Shown here piece after piece: positions 1 to 5,967 of a DNA stretch of 10,228 bases. The translations under genes were made by a program, and so were the position numbers. Source of the DNA: Oscillospiraceae bacterium (GTDB lineage: Bacteria; Bacillota; Clostridia; Oscillospirales; Ruminococcaceae); the NCBI GenBank assembly GCA_029068025.1, contig JAIEDJ010000027.1:1-10228 (forward strand), written 5' to 3'. The notes beneath the pieces are model-generated. The model had not been told where the DNA came from and did not search any database. It was given only the letters and a program-made list of their open reading frames with translations. Numbering within the stretch: position 1 is the stretch's first letter; every line of letters starts with the position of its first letter.

Positions 1-23
1 ATGCGCAAATTTTCACACAGTTG

Positions 24-39
24 CCTATATTTTTATAGG
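24..39 (-). terminator. Weak stem-loop after the last gene of the aconitase operon
   Basis: Just beyond the stop codon of the gene at 61-600 there is a small hairpin: CCTATA, four T, TATAGG, extendable by three more pairs across one mismatch (GTT/AAC). It lies where a terminator for the operon would be expected. On the minus strand no U-tract follows the stem, so it could be a weak or factor-dependent end, or an mRNA-stabilising stem. The sequence stops 23 bases further on, so a stronger terminator may lie outside the window. Confidence 0.25.
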
Positions 40-60
40 AAACTCTGAGCGGGATAATTA

Positions 61-600
61 TTATAGTTTATCGATCCTGTGATCATGGTCTGCGGCCAGC
101 TTTTGTATCTGCGGCAGGATATCACCGCTTACGATAACCAGCGGGACGCTGTCGGAATCAATATCAAAACAGCATAAGAACGCTTTTCCTTCGAGCGCGC
201 GGTTTATATCACCGCACCACTTTCCGACGTCTCCGTTCTCATTCAGATCAACGGCGGATACCGTGTCCTTGATCATATCGTAAGACTTCATCCGTTTGAG
301 AGCCGTGTTGAATTTTTCAAGCTTGCAGCCGCGCTCTGCCTCGAAAACATAGTCCTTCGCCGCCAGCTCGTCAACCAGCGAGATCCAGAACATCGTTTCG
401 TTGTCGACCATGCCTATCACGAGCCCGCGCGCGTCAAAGCGGTATTCGACTTTGATGAAGTACTCGTAGGGTTCGGCGAACGCACCGCTTAAAACTTCGG
501 AAATGCCGCTGCCGGGCGCTGTCAGCTCGGCTATTTCGGCAATGTAGGAATAGCCGCTTTTCTTAGCGCCTTTGCCAAATAATTTATCAAATAATCCCAT
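61..600 (-). CDS. MGLF-family hypothetical protein, copy 2 (179 aa)
   Basis: A 179-residue soluble protein with no signal peptide or clear membrane segment. It begins MGLFDKLFGK, a short amphipathic, lysine-rich start often seen in peripheral cytoplasmic proteins. It is a paralog of the next gene upstream (627-1181): the two share the MGLF start, a central block around VDEL (residues 76-79) and GCKLEKF (91-97), and a C-terminal block ending in DIDSDS (146-151) followed by a hydrophobic strand. The C-terminal pattern (W, IN.AL, DIDSDS, LVIV) reminds me of the DUF6630 family, but that is from memory and unconfirmed. The start is supported by an AGAGGT ribosome binding site six bases upstream. 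It is the last gene of the aconitase operon, 26 bp after copy 1. Function unknown. Confidence 0.8.
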   Translation of the reverse strand: MGLFDKLFGKGAKKSGYSYIAEIAELTAPGSGISEVLSGAFAEPYEYFIKVEYRFDARGLVIGMVDNETMFWISLVDELAAKDYVFEAERGCKLEKFNTALKRMKSYDMIKDTVSAVDLNENGDVGKWCGDINRALEGKAFLCCFDIDSDSVPLVIVSGDILPQIQKLAADHDHRIDKL

Positions 601-626
601 ACCAAACCTCTTTCATACAGCTGTTT

Positions 627-1181
627 TTACATTGCCATAACCATAGGGATAGGTATCTTTCCAAGCGTATCGGTGGTAACGATAGCTACGGGATAACTGT
701 CGCTGTCAATGTTGATATAAATAAGCTTTGCATTATCGCCGAGAGCCTCGTTTATAGCCTTGCTCCATACCTCGATATCGTCTTCCTCGTTGAGTTCGAC
801 GGTTTTGATAACGTCCTCGATCAGACTGTAATTATTAGTCTGCTCCAGACCCCAAAGAAAGTCCTCAAGCTCGCACTTCCAGTCGAACTCAAACGCGAAT
901 CCGTGTTCCTCCAGCTCGTCCAACATTCCCAGAAAAAGAAATTCGTCCGCGTCAAGTTCATCGTAAGAATCCGGATCATCAAGGCAAATGCCGCGCTCGG
1001 AATAGCGCTCTGCGTTTTCCTTAACGTACTTTATCGGGTCGTCAATTGCGGATCCCACCGCTTTAACGATCCCGGGGTCATTCCCCGAGATCAGTTTCGC
1101 GGTCTCAAAAATATCCTCGTGATCCTCGCGGTTATAGTCCGCGAAGATCTTTTTTAAAGGATCTCTGTTAAACAAGCCCAT
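627..1181 (-). CDS. MGLF-family hypothetical protein, copy 1 (184 aa)
   Basis: A 184-residue, very acidic soluble protein, paralogous to the gene at 61-600. Shared landmarks are MGLF at the start, the block LDELEEHGFAFEF (88-99 region), KCELEDF (102-108), VW..AINEAL (138-147) and NIDSDSYPVAIV (157-168). Its ATG lies one base after the aconitase stop codon, and its Shine-Dalgarno (AAAGGGA) is inside the last aconitase codons, so translation is probably coupled to aconitase. The last eight residues (PIPMVMAM) do not resemble the paralog's tail (QKLAADHDHRIDKL), so the C-terminus looks shortened or altered. A relation to DUF6630 is possible but from memory only. Function unknown; operon position alone does not establish a role in citrate metabolism. 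Confidence 0.8.
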   Translation of the reverse strand: MGLFNRDPLKKIFADYNREDHEDIFETAKLISGNDPGIVKAVGSAIDDPIKYVKENAERYSERGICLDDPDSYDELDADEFLFLGMLDELEEHGFAFEFDWKCELEDFLWGLEQTNNYSLIEDVIKTVELNEEDDIEVWSKAINEALGDNAKLIYINIDSDSYPVAIVTTDTLGKIPIPMVMAM

Positions 1182-1182
1182 G

Positions 1183-3111
1183 TCAGTTTCCCTTTGTGTA
1201 GTTCAGCAGACCGCCCGCGAGCATCATGCCCTTGCCGCGCTCGGAAAGCTCGCACTTCACCTCAAACGAGAAGCCCTTGGTCTTGTTTTCAACGATGATC
1301 TTGCCGTCCGTCTCGATTATCTTGCGGATATCCGCGATAACGAGCTTGTCGCCCTGATCGATCTTGTCATAATCGGCTTCGTTCACGAACTCAAGCGGCA
1401 GAATTCCGTTGTTGATAAGGTTCTGGCGGTGAATTCTCGCGAAGCTCTTGCAGATGATAGCCTTAACACCGAGATACAGGGGAGCAAGCGCCGCGTGCTC
1501 TCTCGACGAGCCCTGACCATAGTTCGTGCCGCCTACGATAATAGAAGTTCCGGCTTCCTTGGCGCGCTTTGGGAACGTCTCATCGCAGACAGCGAAGCAA
1601 TGCTCCGAAATTGCCGGGATATTCGATCTCAGCGGGAGTATCTTCGCGCCAGCGGGCATAATGTGATCCGTTGTGATGTTGTCGCCGACCTTGAGCGTAA
1701 CTCCGCTGTCAATAGTTTCCGCGAGCGGCTTGTTTACGGGGAACGGCTTGATGTTTGGACCGCGCAGGATCTCAACATTCGGAGCATCCTCAACAGATGC
1801 GGGAGGAGTTACCATATTATCGTTGATAAGGAACTTCTCGGGCATCACATAAGGCGGCATAGCGCCTGCGGTTCTCGGGTCGGTGAACACGCCGGTGACT
1901 GCCGAGATAGCCGCAGTCTCGGGAGATACCAGATAGATCTGTCCGTCCTTAGTGCCGCTTCTTCCCTCGAAGTTTCTGTTGAATGTGCGCAGAGAAATTC
2001 CCTTGGAATTCGGGGACTGTCCCATGCCAATGCACGGACCGCAAGCAGATTCGAGAATTCTCGCGCCCGCGTCAATAAGGATAGACAGCTCGCCGCCATC
2101 GGCGAGCATATTGAACACTTGTTTAGAGCCGCAGGCAATAGCAAGCGAAACGTCCGGGTGAACGGTCTTGCCCTTGAGAATATGCGCTACCTTGCGGAGA
2201 TCCTGCAAAGAGCTGTTGGTGCAGCTTCCGATACATACCTGGTCGATCTTGATCTTGCCTATTTCCTCGACGGTCTTAACGTTGTCGGGGGAGTGGGGGC
2301 AAGCCGCAAGCGGAACAAGAGCCGAAAGATCAATGTCTACAGTCTCGTCGTAAACCGCGTCGGGATCCGCCGACAGCTCGACATAATCTTCCTCGCGTCC
2401 CTGAGCCTTGAGGAACTTTAAAGTAGTTTCATCGCTCGGGAAGATGGAAGTAGTAGCGCCGAGCTCCGCGCCCATATTGGTGATGGTAGCGCGTTCCGGA
2501 ACGGAGAGGTTCTTTACGCCCTCGCCGCAGTATTCCATAACCTTGCCCACGCCGCCCTTTACGGACAGTCGGCGCAGAACCTCAAGGATAACGTCCTTTG
2601 CGGATACCCAATCGTTGAGCTTGCCCGTGAGGTTGATCTTAACGATTTTCGGCATGGTTATGTAGTAAGCGCCGCCGCCCATCGCTACGGCAACATCCAG
2701 ACCGCCCGCGCCCATCGCGAGCATACCGATTCCACCGCCCGTGGGGGTGTGGGAATCCGAGCCGATCAGCGTCTTGCCGGGCTTGCCGAAGCGTTCAAGG
2801 TGAACCTGGTGGCAGATACCGTTACCCGGACGGGAGAACCAGATACCGTGCTTCTTGGCAATCGAGCCGATAAAGCGGTGATCGTCAGCGTTTTCGAAGC
2901 CGCTTTGCAGGGTGTTGTGGTCGATGTACGCCACGGAGCGCTCGGTCTTAACGCGGTCAACACCCATTGCCTCAAACTGCAGGTACGCCATTGTTCCGGT
3001 AGCGTCCTGGGTGAGGGTCTGGTCGATACGAAGTCCGATCTCGGTACCCTTTACCATCTCGCCGTCGACGATGTGCGCCTTGATTATCTTCTCGGTCAAT
3101 GTAAGTCCCAT
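1183..3111 (-). CDS. acnA: Aconitate hydratase, single-chain Aquifex-type
   Basis: Interconverts citrate and isocitrate via cis-aconitate in the cytoplasm; in anaerobic clostridia this usually feeds 2-oxoglutarate and glutamate synthesis. The 642-residue chain has the aconitase core followed by the swivel domain in one polypeptide, which separates it from two-subunit isopropylmalate dehydratases; its size fits the ~640-residue Aquifex-type subfamily. Visible motifs: IDHN (63-66), GSDSHTPTGGG (117-127), [4Fe-4S] ligands Cys297 (in GSCTNSS), Cys357 and Cys360 (in ACGPC), and the swivel-domain GSSREHAAL (534-542). An ATG seven codons further upstream (3132) would also give an open frame, but AAGGAG lies between the two ATGs, nine bases before 3111, so I chose 3111. 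A consensus promoter lies at 3156-3184. Two MGLF genes follow in the same operon. No citrate synthase or isocitrate dehydrogenase is nearby. Homoaconitase is a less likely alternative. Confidence 0.95.
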   Translation of the reverse strand: MGLTLTEKIIKAHIVDGEMVKGTEIGLRIDQTLTQDATGTMAYLQFEAMGVDRVKTERSVAYIDHNTLQSGFENADDHRFIGSIAKKHGIWFSRPGNGICHQVHLERFGKPGKTLIGSDSHTPTGGGIGMLAMGAGGLDVAVAMGGGAYYITMPKIVKINLTGKLNDWVSAKDVILEVLRRLSVKGGVGKVMEYCGEGVKNLSVPERATITNMGAELGATTSIFPSDETTLKFLKAQGREEDYVELSADPDAVYDETVDIDLSALVPLAACPHSPDNVKTVEEIGKIKIDQVCIGSCTNSSLQDLRKVAHILKGKTVHPDVSLAIACGSKQVFNMLADGGELSILIDAGARILESACGPCIGMGQSPNSKGISLRTFNRNFEGRSGTKDGQIYLVSPETAAISAVTGVFTDPRTAGAMPPYVMPEKFLINDNMVTPPASVEDAPNVEILRGPNIKPFPVNKPLAETIDSGVTLKVGDNITTDHIMPAGAKILPLRSNIPAISEHCFAVCDETFPKRAKEAGTSIIVGGTNYGQGSSREHAALAPLYLGVKAIICKSFARIHRQNLINNGILPLEFVNEADYDKIDQGDKLVIADIRKIIETDGKIIVENKTKGFSFEVKCELSERGKGMMLAGGLLNYTKGN

Positions 3112-3155
3112 AATAGTTTTCTCCTTGTTCATAAAAAATTTAAGCCATTTTATAT

Positions 3156-3184
3156 ATTATACTACATATTGTGAGCTTTGTCAA
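3156..3184 (-). promoter_or_regulatory. Sigma-A promoter of the aconitase operon
   Basis: On the minus strand, TTGACA (3179-3184) and TATAAT (3156-3161) are separated by exactly 17 bp, a full consensus housekeeping promoter. The inferred start of transcription, near 3149, leaves a leader of roughly 35-40 nt before the chosen start at 3111. It lies just below the terminator of the preceding gene, so the aconitase operon is an independent unit. The spacer contains ATAT at positions 10-13. Confidence 0.85.
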
Positions 3185-3193
3185 GAAATTCAC

Positions 3194-3221
3194 AAAAAAA
3201 AGGAGCAGAAAATCCACTCCT
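3194..3221 (-). terminator. Intrinsic terminator of the 3245-3736 gene
   Basis: On the minus strand a nine-pair stem (AGGAGTGGA with TCTGCTCCT, two G-U pairs, three-base loop) occupies 3201-3221 and runs directly into a tract of about eight U. It sits 23 bases after the stop codon at 3245 and just upstream of the aconitase promoter, so it separates the two units. Confidence 0.85.
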
Positions 3222-3244
3222 CTTTGAACCAATTAAATTGAAGA

Positions 3245-3736
3245 TCAACTCCGCTTGTCGTTAATTATACCGACGATCGATACGATAATAACAGCAGCCG
3301 CAAACACAGCTGACAGGATAATCGGAACATTGACACTTGCCAGCAGAGCATCCATTGTATCCTTTTTATTGGGGTTGCTTAAGTTTATGTTCACGTGGTT
3401 AAGCAGGTATACACCGAACGATGTTTCATTGGTGAAGTTGGTCATAATAAGTGCTGTCACAAAACCTCCGATGGCGGGAATTCCGGCTCCGATAGCCGGT
3501 GTCGGATTCGCTTTGCACAAGAAAGTTACACCAACAAGCGCAAGGGCAAGTGCAAAATTGCATATTCCGAGGACGACCGACAGTGTACAGCACATAGTTA
3601 TAATCTTCATCACACCATCCGATATGTTCTCTAACTCGAAAACGTTTAAAAAAAACAAGATGATCACGTTGACCACGCATATTAATGCGCCCAGCATAAC
3701 CATAAGACGCTTTGCCAACCTTCTGAACTTCTCCAT
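3245..3736 (-). CDS. MEKF-family four-helix membrane protein, copy A (163 aa)
   Basis: A small integral membrane protein of unknown function. It starts MEKFRRLAKR, a basic cytoplasmic end, followed by hydrophobic segments at about 11-31, 44-74, 82-100 and 137-158. The stretch GICNFALAL (57-65) and the block PAIGGFVTALIMTNFTNE (87-104) are almost identical in the paralog at 5154-5732, and the similarity extends to the DNA and to the ribosome binding site (AAAGAGG before the ATG), so the two genes arose by duplication. This copy ends NDKRS and lacks the Asn/Gln-rich tail of the other. It is a single-gene unit, with its own consensus promoter (3790-3818) and terminator (3194-3221). It is divergent from the HTH gene at 3881 and shares with it a promoter region containing an inverted repeat, so regulation by that protein is a reasonable inference. 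Confidence 0.85.
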   Translation of the reverse strand: MEKFRRLAKRLMVMLGALICVVNVIILFFLNVFELENISDGVMKIITMCCTLSVVLGICNFALALALVGVTFLCKANPTPAIGAGIPAIGGFVTALIMTNFTNETSFGVYLLNHVNINLSNPNKKDTMDALLASVNVPIILSAVFAAAVIIVSIVGIINDKRS

Positions 3737-3789
3737 AGTAAACCTCTTTCCATTAATTTTTGTGTTGGAACGATCTGCTCCATATGTTT

Positions 3790-3818
3790 ATTATAGTCGA
3801 TATATGAACTATTGTCAA
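3790..3818 (-). promoter_or_regulatory. Sigma-A promoter of the 3245-3736 membrane protein gene
   Basis: Minus-strand TTGACA (3813-3818) and TATAAT (3790-3795) with a 17-bp spacer, a complete consensus match; ATAT again falls at spacer positions 10-13. The -35 box lies inside the inverted repeat 3804-3834, so a bound repressor would compete with RNA polymerase. Confidence 0.85.
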
Positions 3819-3834
3819 TACTCTTTTAGTTCAT
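3804..3834. promoter_or_regulatory. Inverted-repeat operator candidate between the divergent genes
   Basis: Perfect 8-bp half-sites ATGAACTA (3804-3811) and TAGTTCAT (3827-3834) are separated by 15 bp, giving a centre-to-centre distance of 23 bp, about two helical turns. The dyad covers the -35 box of the minus-strand promoter and ends three bases before the plus-strand extended -10. XRE-type regulators commonly bind such dyads in the divergent region beside their own gene, so the HTH protein encoded at 3881-4099 is the natural candidate. Binding is inferred, not shown. I did not notice the 8-mer upstream of the other genes here. Confidence 0.5.
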
Positions 3835-3837
3835 AAA

Positions 3838-3846
3838 TGATATAAT
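3838..3846 (+). promoter_or_regulatory. Extended -10 promoter of the HTH gene
   Basis: TGATATAAT contains a perfect TATAAT (3841-3846) preceded by TG at the extended -10 position. No good -35 is visible at 16-18 bp; a TTGTCA at 3812-3817 is too far (23 bp). An extended -10 promoter of moderate strength, sensitive to a protein bound at the adjacent dyad, is the simplest reading. Confidence 0.55.
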
Positions 3847-3880
3847 TGTAAAAAATATACAAAAAGGAGAACGTGAAATT

Positions 3881-4099
3881 ATGAATTTTGGCGAAAGATT
3901 AAAGATTTTACGGGAGAAGCACGAAATGACGCAGGCGCAGGTCGCTGAGCGTCTGAAAACCACACAGAGCTATTACGCTCAGTATGAAAACAACCGCCGC
4001 CCAATGCCGTTTGAGCGCGTTGTTGAGCTGGCGCGGCTGTATGGCGTTTCTCTCGACTATATCGGGGGACTGACCGATGATATTAATCGGCATTGGTAA
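3881..4099 (+). CDS. XRE/Cro-CI family HTH regulator (72 aa)
   Basis: A compact DNA-binding protein consisting almost entirely of one helix-turn-helix domain of the XRE type. Residues 1-65 show the family pattern: RLKILREKHEMTQ (6-18), then AQVAERL and TTQSYYAQYENNRR, where the recognition helix lies at about 28-38, and a closing VVELARLYGVSLDYIGG (47-63). There is no sensor or dimerisation domain beyond this, and the length is normal for stand-alone members. The start is preceded by AAGGAG at 3865-3870. It is the only plus-strand gene and is divergent from a membrane protein gene, with an inverted repeat between them that overlaps the neighbour's promoter. It probably regulates itself and the neighbour. 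No toxin or phage genes accompany it, so an antitoxin or prophage repressor role is unsupported. Confidence 0.92.
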   Translation: MNFGERLKILREKHEMTQAQVAERLKTTQSYYAQYENNRRPMPFERVVELARLYGVSLDYIGGLTDDINRHW

Positions 4100-4113
4100 T
4101 ATTGTATGATAAC

Positions 4114-4157
4114 AAAAACGCCGCCGAATGTCGCACTTTCGCGACATTCGGCGGTGT
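4114..4157 (-). terminator. Strong hairpin terminator between convergent genes
   Basis: A perfect 14-bp stem (CCGCCGAATGTCGC at 4121-4134 with its complement at 4141-4154, six-base loop) extends by three pairs at its base. On the minus strand it is followed by GTTTTTG, so it is a good intrinsic terminator for the zinc-ribbon gene, whose stop is at 4200. On the plus strand it lies 18-21 bases after the HTH stop and could end that transcript too, but no T-tract follows in that direction. Confidence 0.8.
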
Positions 4158-4199
4158 GGTATGTACTTTATGTCAATAATAATTCCAAGGGAAGGTCGT

Positions 4200-5027
4200 T
4201 CATTCTTTTGGAGCAAAAAGATCAATGTCAACAGTCCCGTCATGCAGGACGGAGTAGTGAATGCGGATATTATATCCGTCCTCCGCGGACGCCTGGTAAG
4301 ATTTATCGTCTTCCTTACTGATAATAGTGAATCCCATCGCCTTGCAGTCCTCGACAAAGTCGTAATATCGTTTCAGCGGGACGTTATAAACGTTCATCAT
4401 AAGCTCTTTTTTTGTATTTTTCGACACATAACCGCTTTCGGAATCCAATTTCGGGATCCGATCACTTAAAACGATCTCGTCCCACGCGATCATTCCGCTG
4501 CTGTTTGGCGGATTAAATACCTCGCTTGAGGAGACCAGCAAAGAGAACGGGATCTCAAGTATAAGGGCAGCCGCGAACAGGAATGTATGTAATTTCTTTA
4601 GTTTTACCGGTATCACTTGCTTAGCGATCAAAAAAGTTATTGTAAATAATATGAACTGCACCGCTGCTATGCTCCCGATAAGAGGTTCGCCCTGCGTGAA
4701 CGCGGACATACACATGAGCAGAGAAATGACCGCGAGAACAATGGCGATCTTGCCGACAGTGCCGAGCTTGGCGGATTCTGCTTTCCGGATGTTATCTTGG
4801 CGGATAGTCTCGGCTTGCCGAAGTCGTTCCAATTCAAGGTTTTGTCTGCCAAGCTCCACGTCTCTTCTTATGCGTTCTATCTTGAGCCGTTCGGATTCGT
4901 TGAGCAGGTCGGAAACAGAGAAGCAGCTTCCGCAATACGAGCATACTACCGTCGGCTTTTCCGGATCTATTTCCAATTTTCCGCCGCAGTTGCCGCACAT
5001 CAGCTGAGCGTTCTCGTTATTTGCCAT
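4200..5027 (-). CDS. Zinc-ribbon membrane protein with C-terminal soluble domain (275 aa)
   Basis: Function unknown, architecture clear. Residues 11-32 form a zinc ribbon with two CxxC pairs (Cys11/Cys14 and Cys29/Cys32). A charged helix rich in Arg, Glu and Leu follows (about 42-85), probably a coiled coil. Hydrophobic segments at about 92-110, 117-136 and 147-167 look like three membrane helices. The C-terminal domain (about 180-275) has the run IPKLDSESGYVSKNT (191-205), YYDFVEDCKAMGFT (221-234), then SYQASAEDGYNIRIHY (243-258); this resembles the DUF6591 domain as I remember it, unconfirmed. The odd number of helices would place ribbon and C-terminal domain on opposite sides of the membrane. 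The start has AAGGAG nine bases upstream. It is a single-gene unit with its own consensus promoter and terminator, lying between two MEKF-family copies. Confidence 0.88.
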   Translation of the reverse strand: MANNENAQLMCGNCGGKLEIDPEKPTVVCSYCGSCFSVSDLLNESERLKIERIRRDVELGRQNLELERLRQAETIRQDNIRKAESAKLGTVGKIAIVLAVISLLMCMSAFTQGEPLIGSIAAVQFILFTITFLIAKQVIPVKLKKLHTFLFAAALILEIPFSLLVSSSEVFNPPNSSGMIAWDEIVLSDRIPKLDSESGYVSKNTKKELMMNVYNVPLKRYYDFVEDCKAMGFTIISKEDDKSYQASAEDGYNIRIHYSVLHDGTVDIDLFAPKE

Positions 5028-5059
5028 TGTCTCTACTCCTTTTCAAGCGATCTGATTTT

Positions 5060-5088
5060 ATTATAATTTATATGCGGTGCGTTGTCAA
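5060..5088 (-). promoter_or_regulatory. Sigma-A promoter of the zinc-ribbon gene
   Basis: Minus-strand TTGACA (5083-5088) and TATAAT (5060-5065) with a 17-bp spacer, again a complete consensus, with ATAT at spacer positions 10-13. It lies between the terminator of the upstream gene (5102-5132) and the start codon, giving a short leader of about 25-30 nt. Confidence 0.85.
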
Positions 5089-5101
5089 TAGTTTTTTGCA
5101 C

Positions 5102-5132
5102 AAAAAAGGGAGCGGAAAAACCGCTCCCTTTT
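5102..5132 (-). terminator. Intrinsic terminator of the 5154-5732 gene
   Basis: A GC-rich stem GGGAGCGG (5108-5115) with CCGCTCCC (5121-5128), five-base loop, extended by A-T pairs on both sides. On the minus strand the stem is followed by six U. It lies 21 bases after the stop codon of the 192-aa gene. In the plus direction it has only four T, so any action there would be weaker. Confidence 0.85.
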
Positions 5133-5153
5133 GATCATATTGAATTGTGTGGA

Positions 5154-5732
5154 TCAGCGCAGGTTGTTATTGTTATTGTTGTTGTCATTGCTCGGGGTAG
5201 GTACCTGCTGATTCTGATAAGACTGACCCTGCATAGGCTGATTGGGGGATTGCTGACCAAACATTTGTTTGTTGGGGATCAGCGATGAGAGGGATCCGCC
5301 GTTTTCCGCTTTTACGGCGAGGATCGCTGTTACTATTACAGCAGCAGCAAAAATCATAGACAATACGAGCGGAGCGATGACGCTTGCTTCATAATTGGTC
5401 AAATTCTTTAAAAGATACATTGCAAAGGACATTTCATTAGTGAAGTTTGTCATAATAAGAGCCGTCACAAATCCGCCTATCGCGGGAACTCCAATGATCA
5501 CAGCGCTTTTCAGATCAGCTTTGCATACATAAGTTAATCCCGCATTGGCAAGGGCGAGTGCAAAATTGCATATTCCGCAAATTACCGAGATCACGCACAA
5601 TGCCATCATCGAATCCGCGGAGGAACCGTTTTCTTTACTGCCCCAGATAATCAGACTAATTAAATCAAACAAGCACACCAATACCGCCAACACAATCATA
5701 ATAGGCTTTGCCAACCTTCTGAATTTCTCCAT
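5154..5732 (-). CDS. MEKF-family four-helix membrane protein, copy B with Asn/Gln-rich tail (192 aa)
   Basis: Paralog of the gene at 3245-3736, of unknown function. It has a basic start (MEKFRRLAKP), hydrophobic segments at about 11-30, 42-69, 77-96 and 118-140, and the family signature PAIGGFVTALIMTNFTNE at 83-100. After the last helix comes a hydrophilic tail of about 45 residues rich in Asn, Gln, Pro and Ser, ending in seven Asn (184-190) plus Leu-Arg. This tail is absent from copy A and is encoded by a repetitive run of GTT/ATT triplets (plus strand, 5163-5192), which could vary in length by slippage. An AGAGG ribosome binding site precedes the ATG. It is a monocistronic unit with a consensus promoter at 5781-5809 and terminator at 5102-5132. 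Confidence 0.85.
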   Translation of the reverse strand: MEKFRRLAKPIMIVLAVLVCLFDLISLIIWGSKENGSSADSMMALCVISVICGICNFALALANAGLTYVCKADLKSAVIIGVPAIGGFVTALIMTNFTNEMSFAMYLLKNLTNYEASVIAPLVLSMIFAAAVIVTAILAVKAENGGSLSSLIPNKQMFGQQSPNQPMQGQSYQNQQVPTPSNDNNNNNNNLR

Positions 5733-5780
5733 AGTTAACCTCTTTCAATATGTATTTTGGAATAATTAATTCCGTATATT

Positions 5781-5809
5781 ATTATAGCCAATATGAGAGC
5801 CAATGTCAA
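5781..5809 (-). promoter_or_regulatory. Sigma-A promoter of the 5154-5732 gene
   Basis: Minus-strand TTGACA (5804-5809) and TATAAT (5781-5786), 17-bp spacer, complete consensus, with ATAT at spacer positions 10-13. On the plus strand GCCAAT occurs twice within it (5787-5792 and 5799-5804), one helical turn or so apart; whether that is an operator or chance cannot be said. Confidence 0.85.
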
Positions 5810-5934
5810 GCACTTTCGGATCTGAAATTACATAATTGTTTAAATTGAACAAAAAACAAAAGGCAGAGCAGAAAAAACTGCATTTTTTGATAATATAAAT
5901 GGCGGTTAGTGCCAATTGTTGTTAAGAAAATAAC
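5810..5934. other. AT-rich intergenic stretch with a weak terminator-like stem
   Basis: No gene is visible. At 5863-5889 there is a repeat of GCAG, a run of six A, CTGC and six T; a four-pair stem can form in either direction. On the minus strand it is followed by a T-rich run (5852-5861), and its placement between a promoter and what would be the next gene's end copies the layout at 3194 and 5102. At 5906-5926 the minus strand reads Leu-Asn-Asn-Asn-Trp-His-stop, which might be the remains of an Asn-rich C-terminus like that of the 5154 gene. Both points are weak. Confidence 0.25.
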
Positions 5935-5967
5935 AAAAAGAGGTAAGAGAATCGGTCTCTTACCTCT
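5935..5967 (-). terminator. Distal copy of the fucO terminator hairpin, with U-tract
   Basis: A 12-bp perfect stem AGAGGTAAGAGA (5939-5950) with TCTCTTACCTCT (5956-5967), five-base loop. On the minus strand it runs into TTTTT then GTTATTTTC, a normal intrinsic terminator. It is 97% identical over 31 bp (5937-5967) to the copy at 6196-6226, from which it is separated by the 228-bp element. It is therefore the half that kept the original U-tract. Confidence 0.75.

Noticed and set aside
627..680. A simple frameshift explaining the odd C-terminus of the 184-aa protein
   Set aside because: Reading the other frames past the conserved region gives no sequence resembling the paralog's QKLAADHDHRIDKL tail, so a single frameshift does not restore it.
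1180..2421. Long open frame on the plus strand (413 codons) opposite the aconitase gene
   Set aside because: It is antisense to a gene with unmistakable aconitase motifs, has no ribosome binding site, and its translation resembles no protein family. It follows from the codon bias of the real gene.
3881..4099. The HTH gene as an antitoxin or prophage repressor
   Set aside because: No toxin-sized partner, integrase or phage gene is adjacent; the divergent neighbour is a member of a duplicated membrane protein family.
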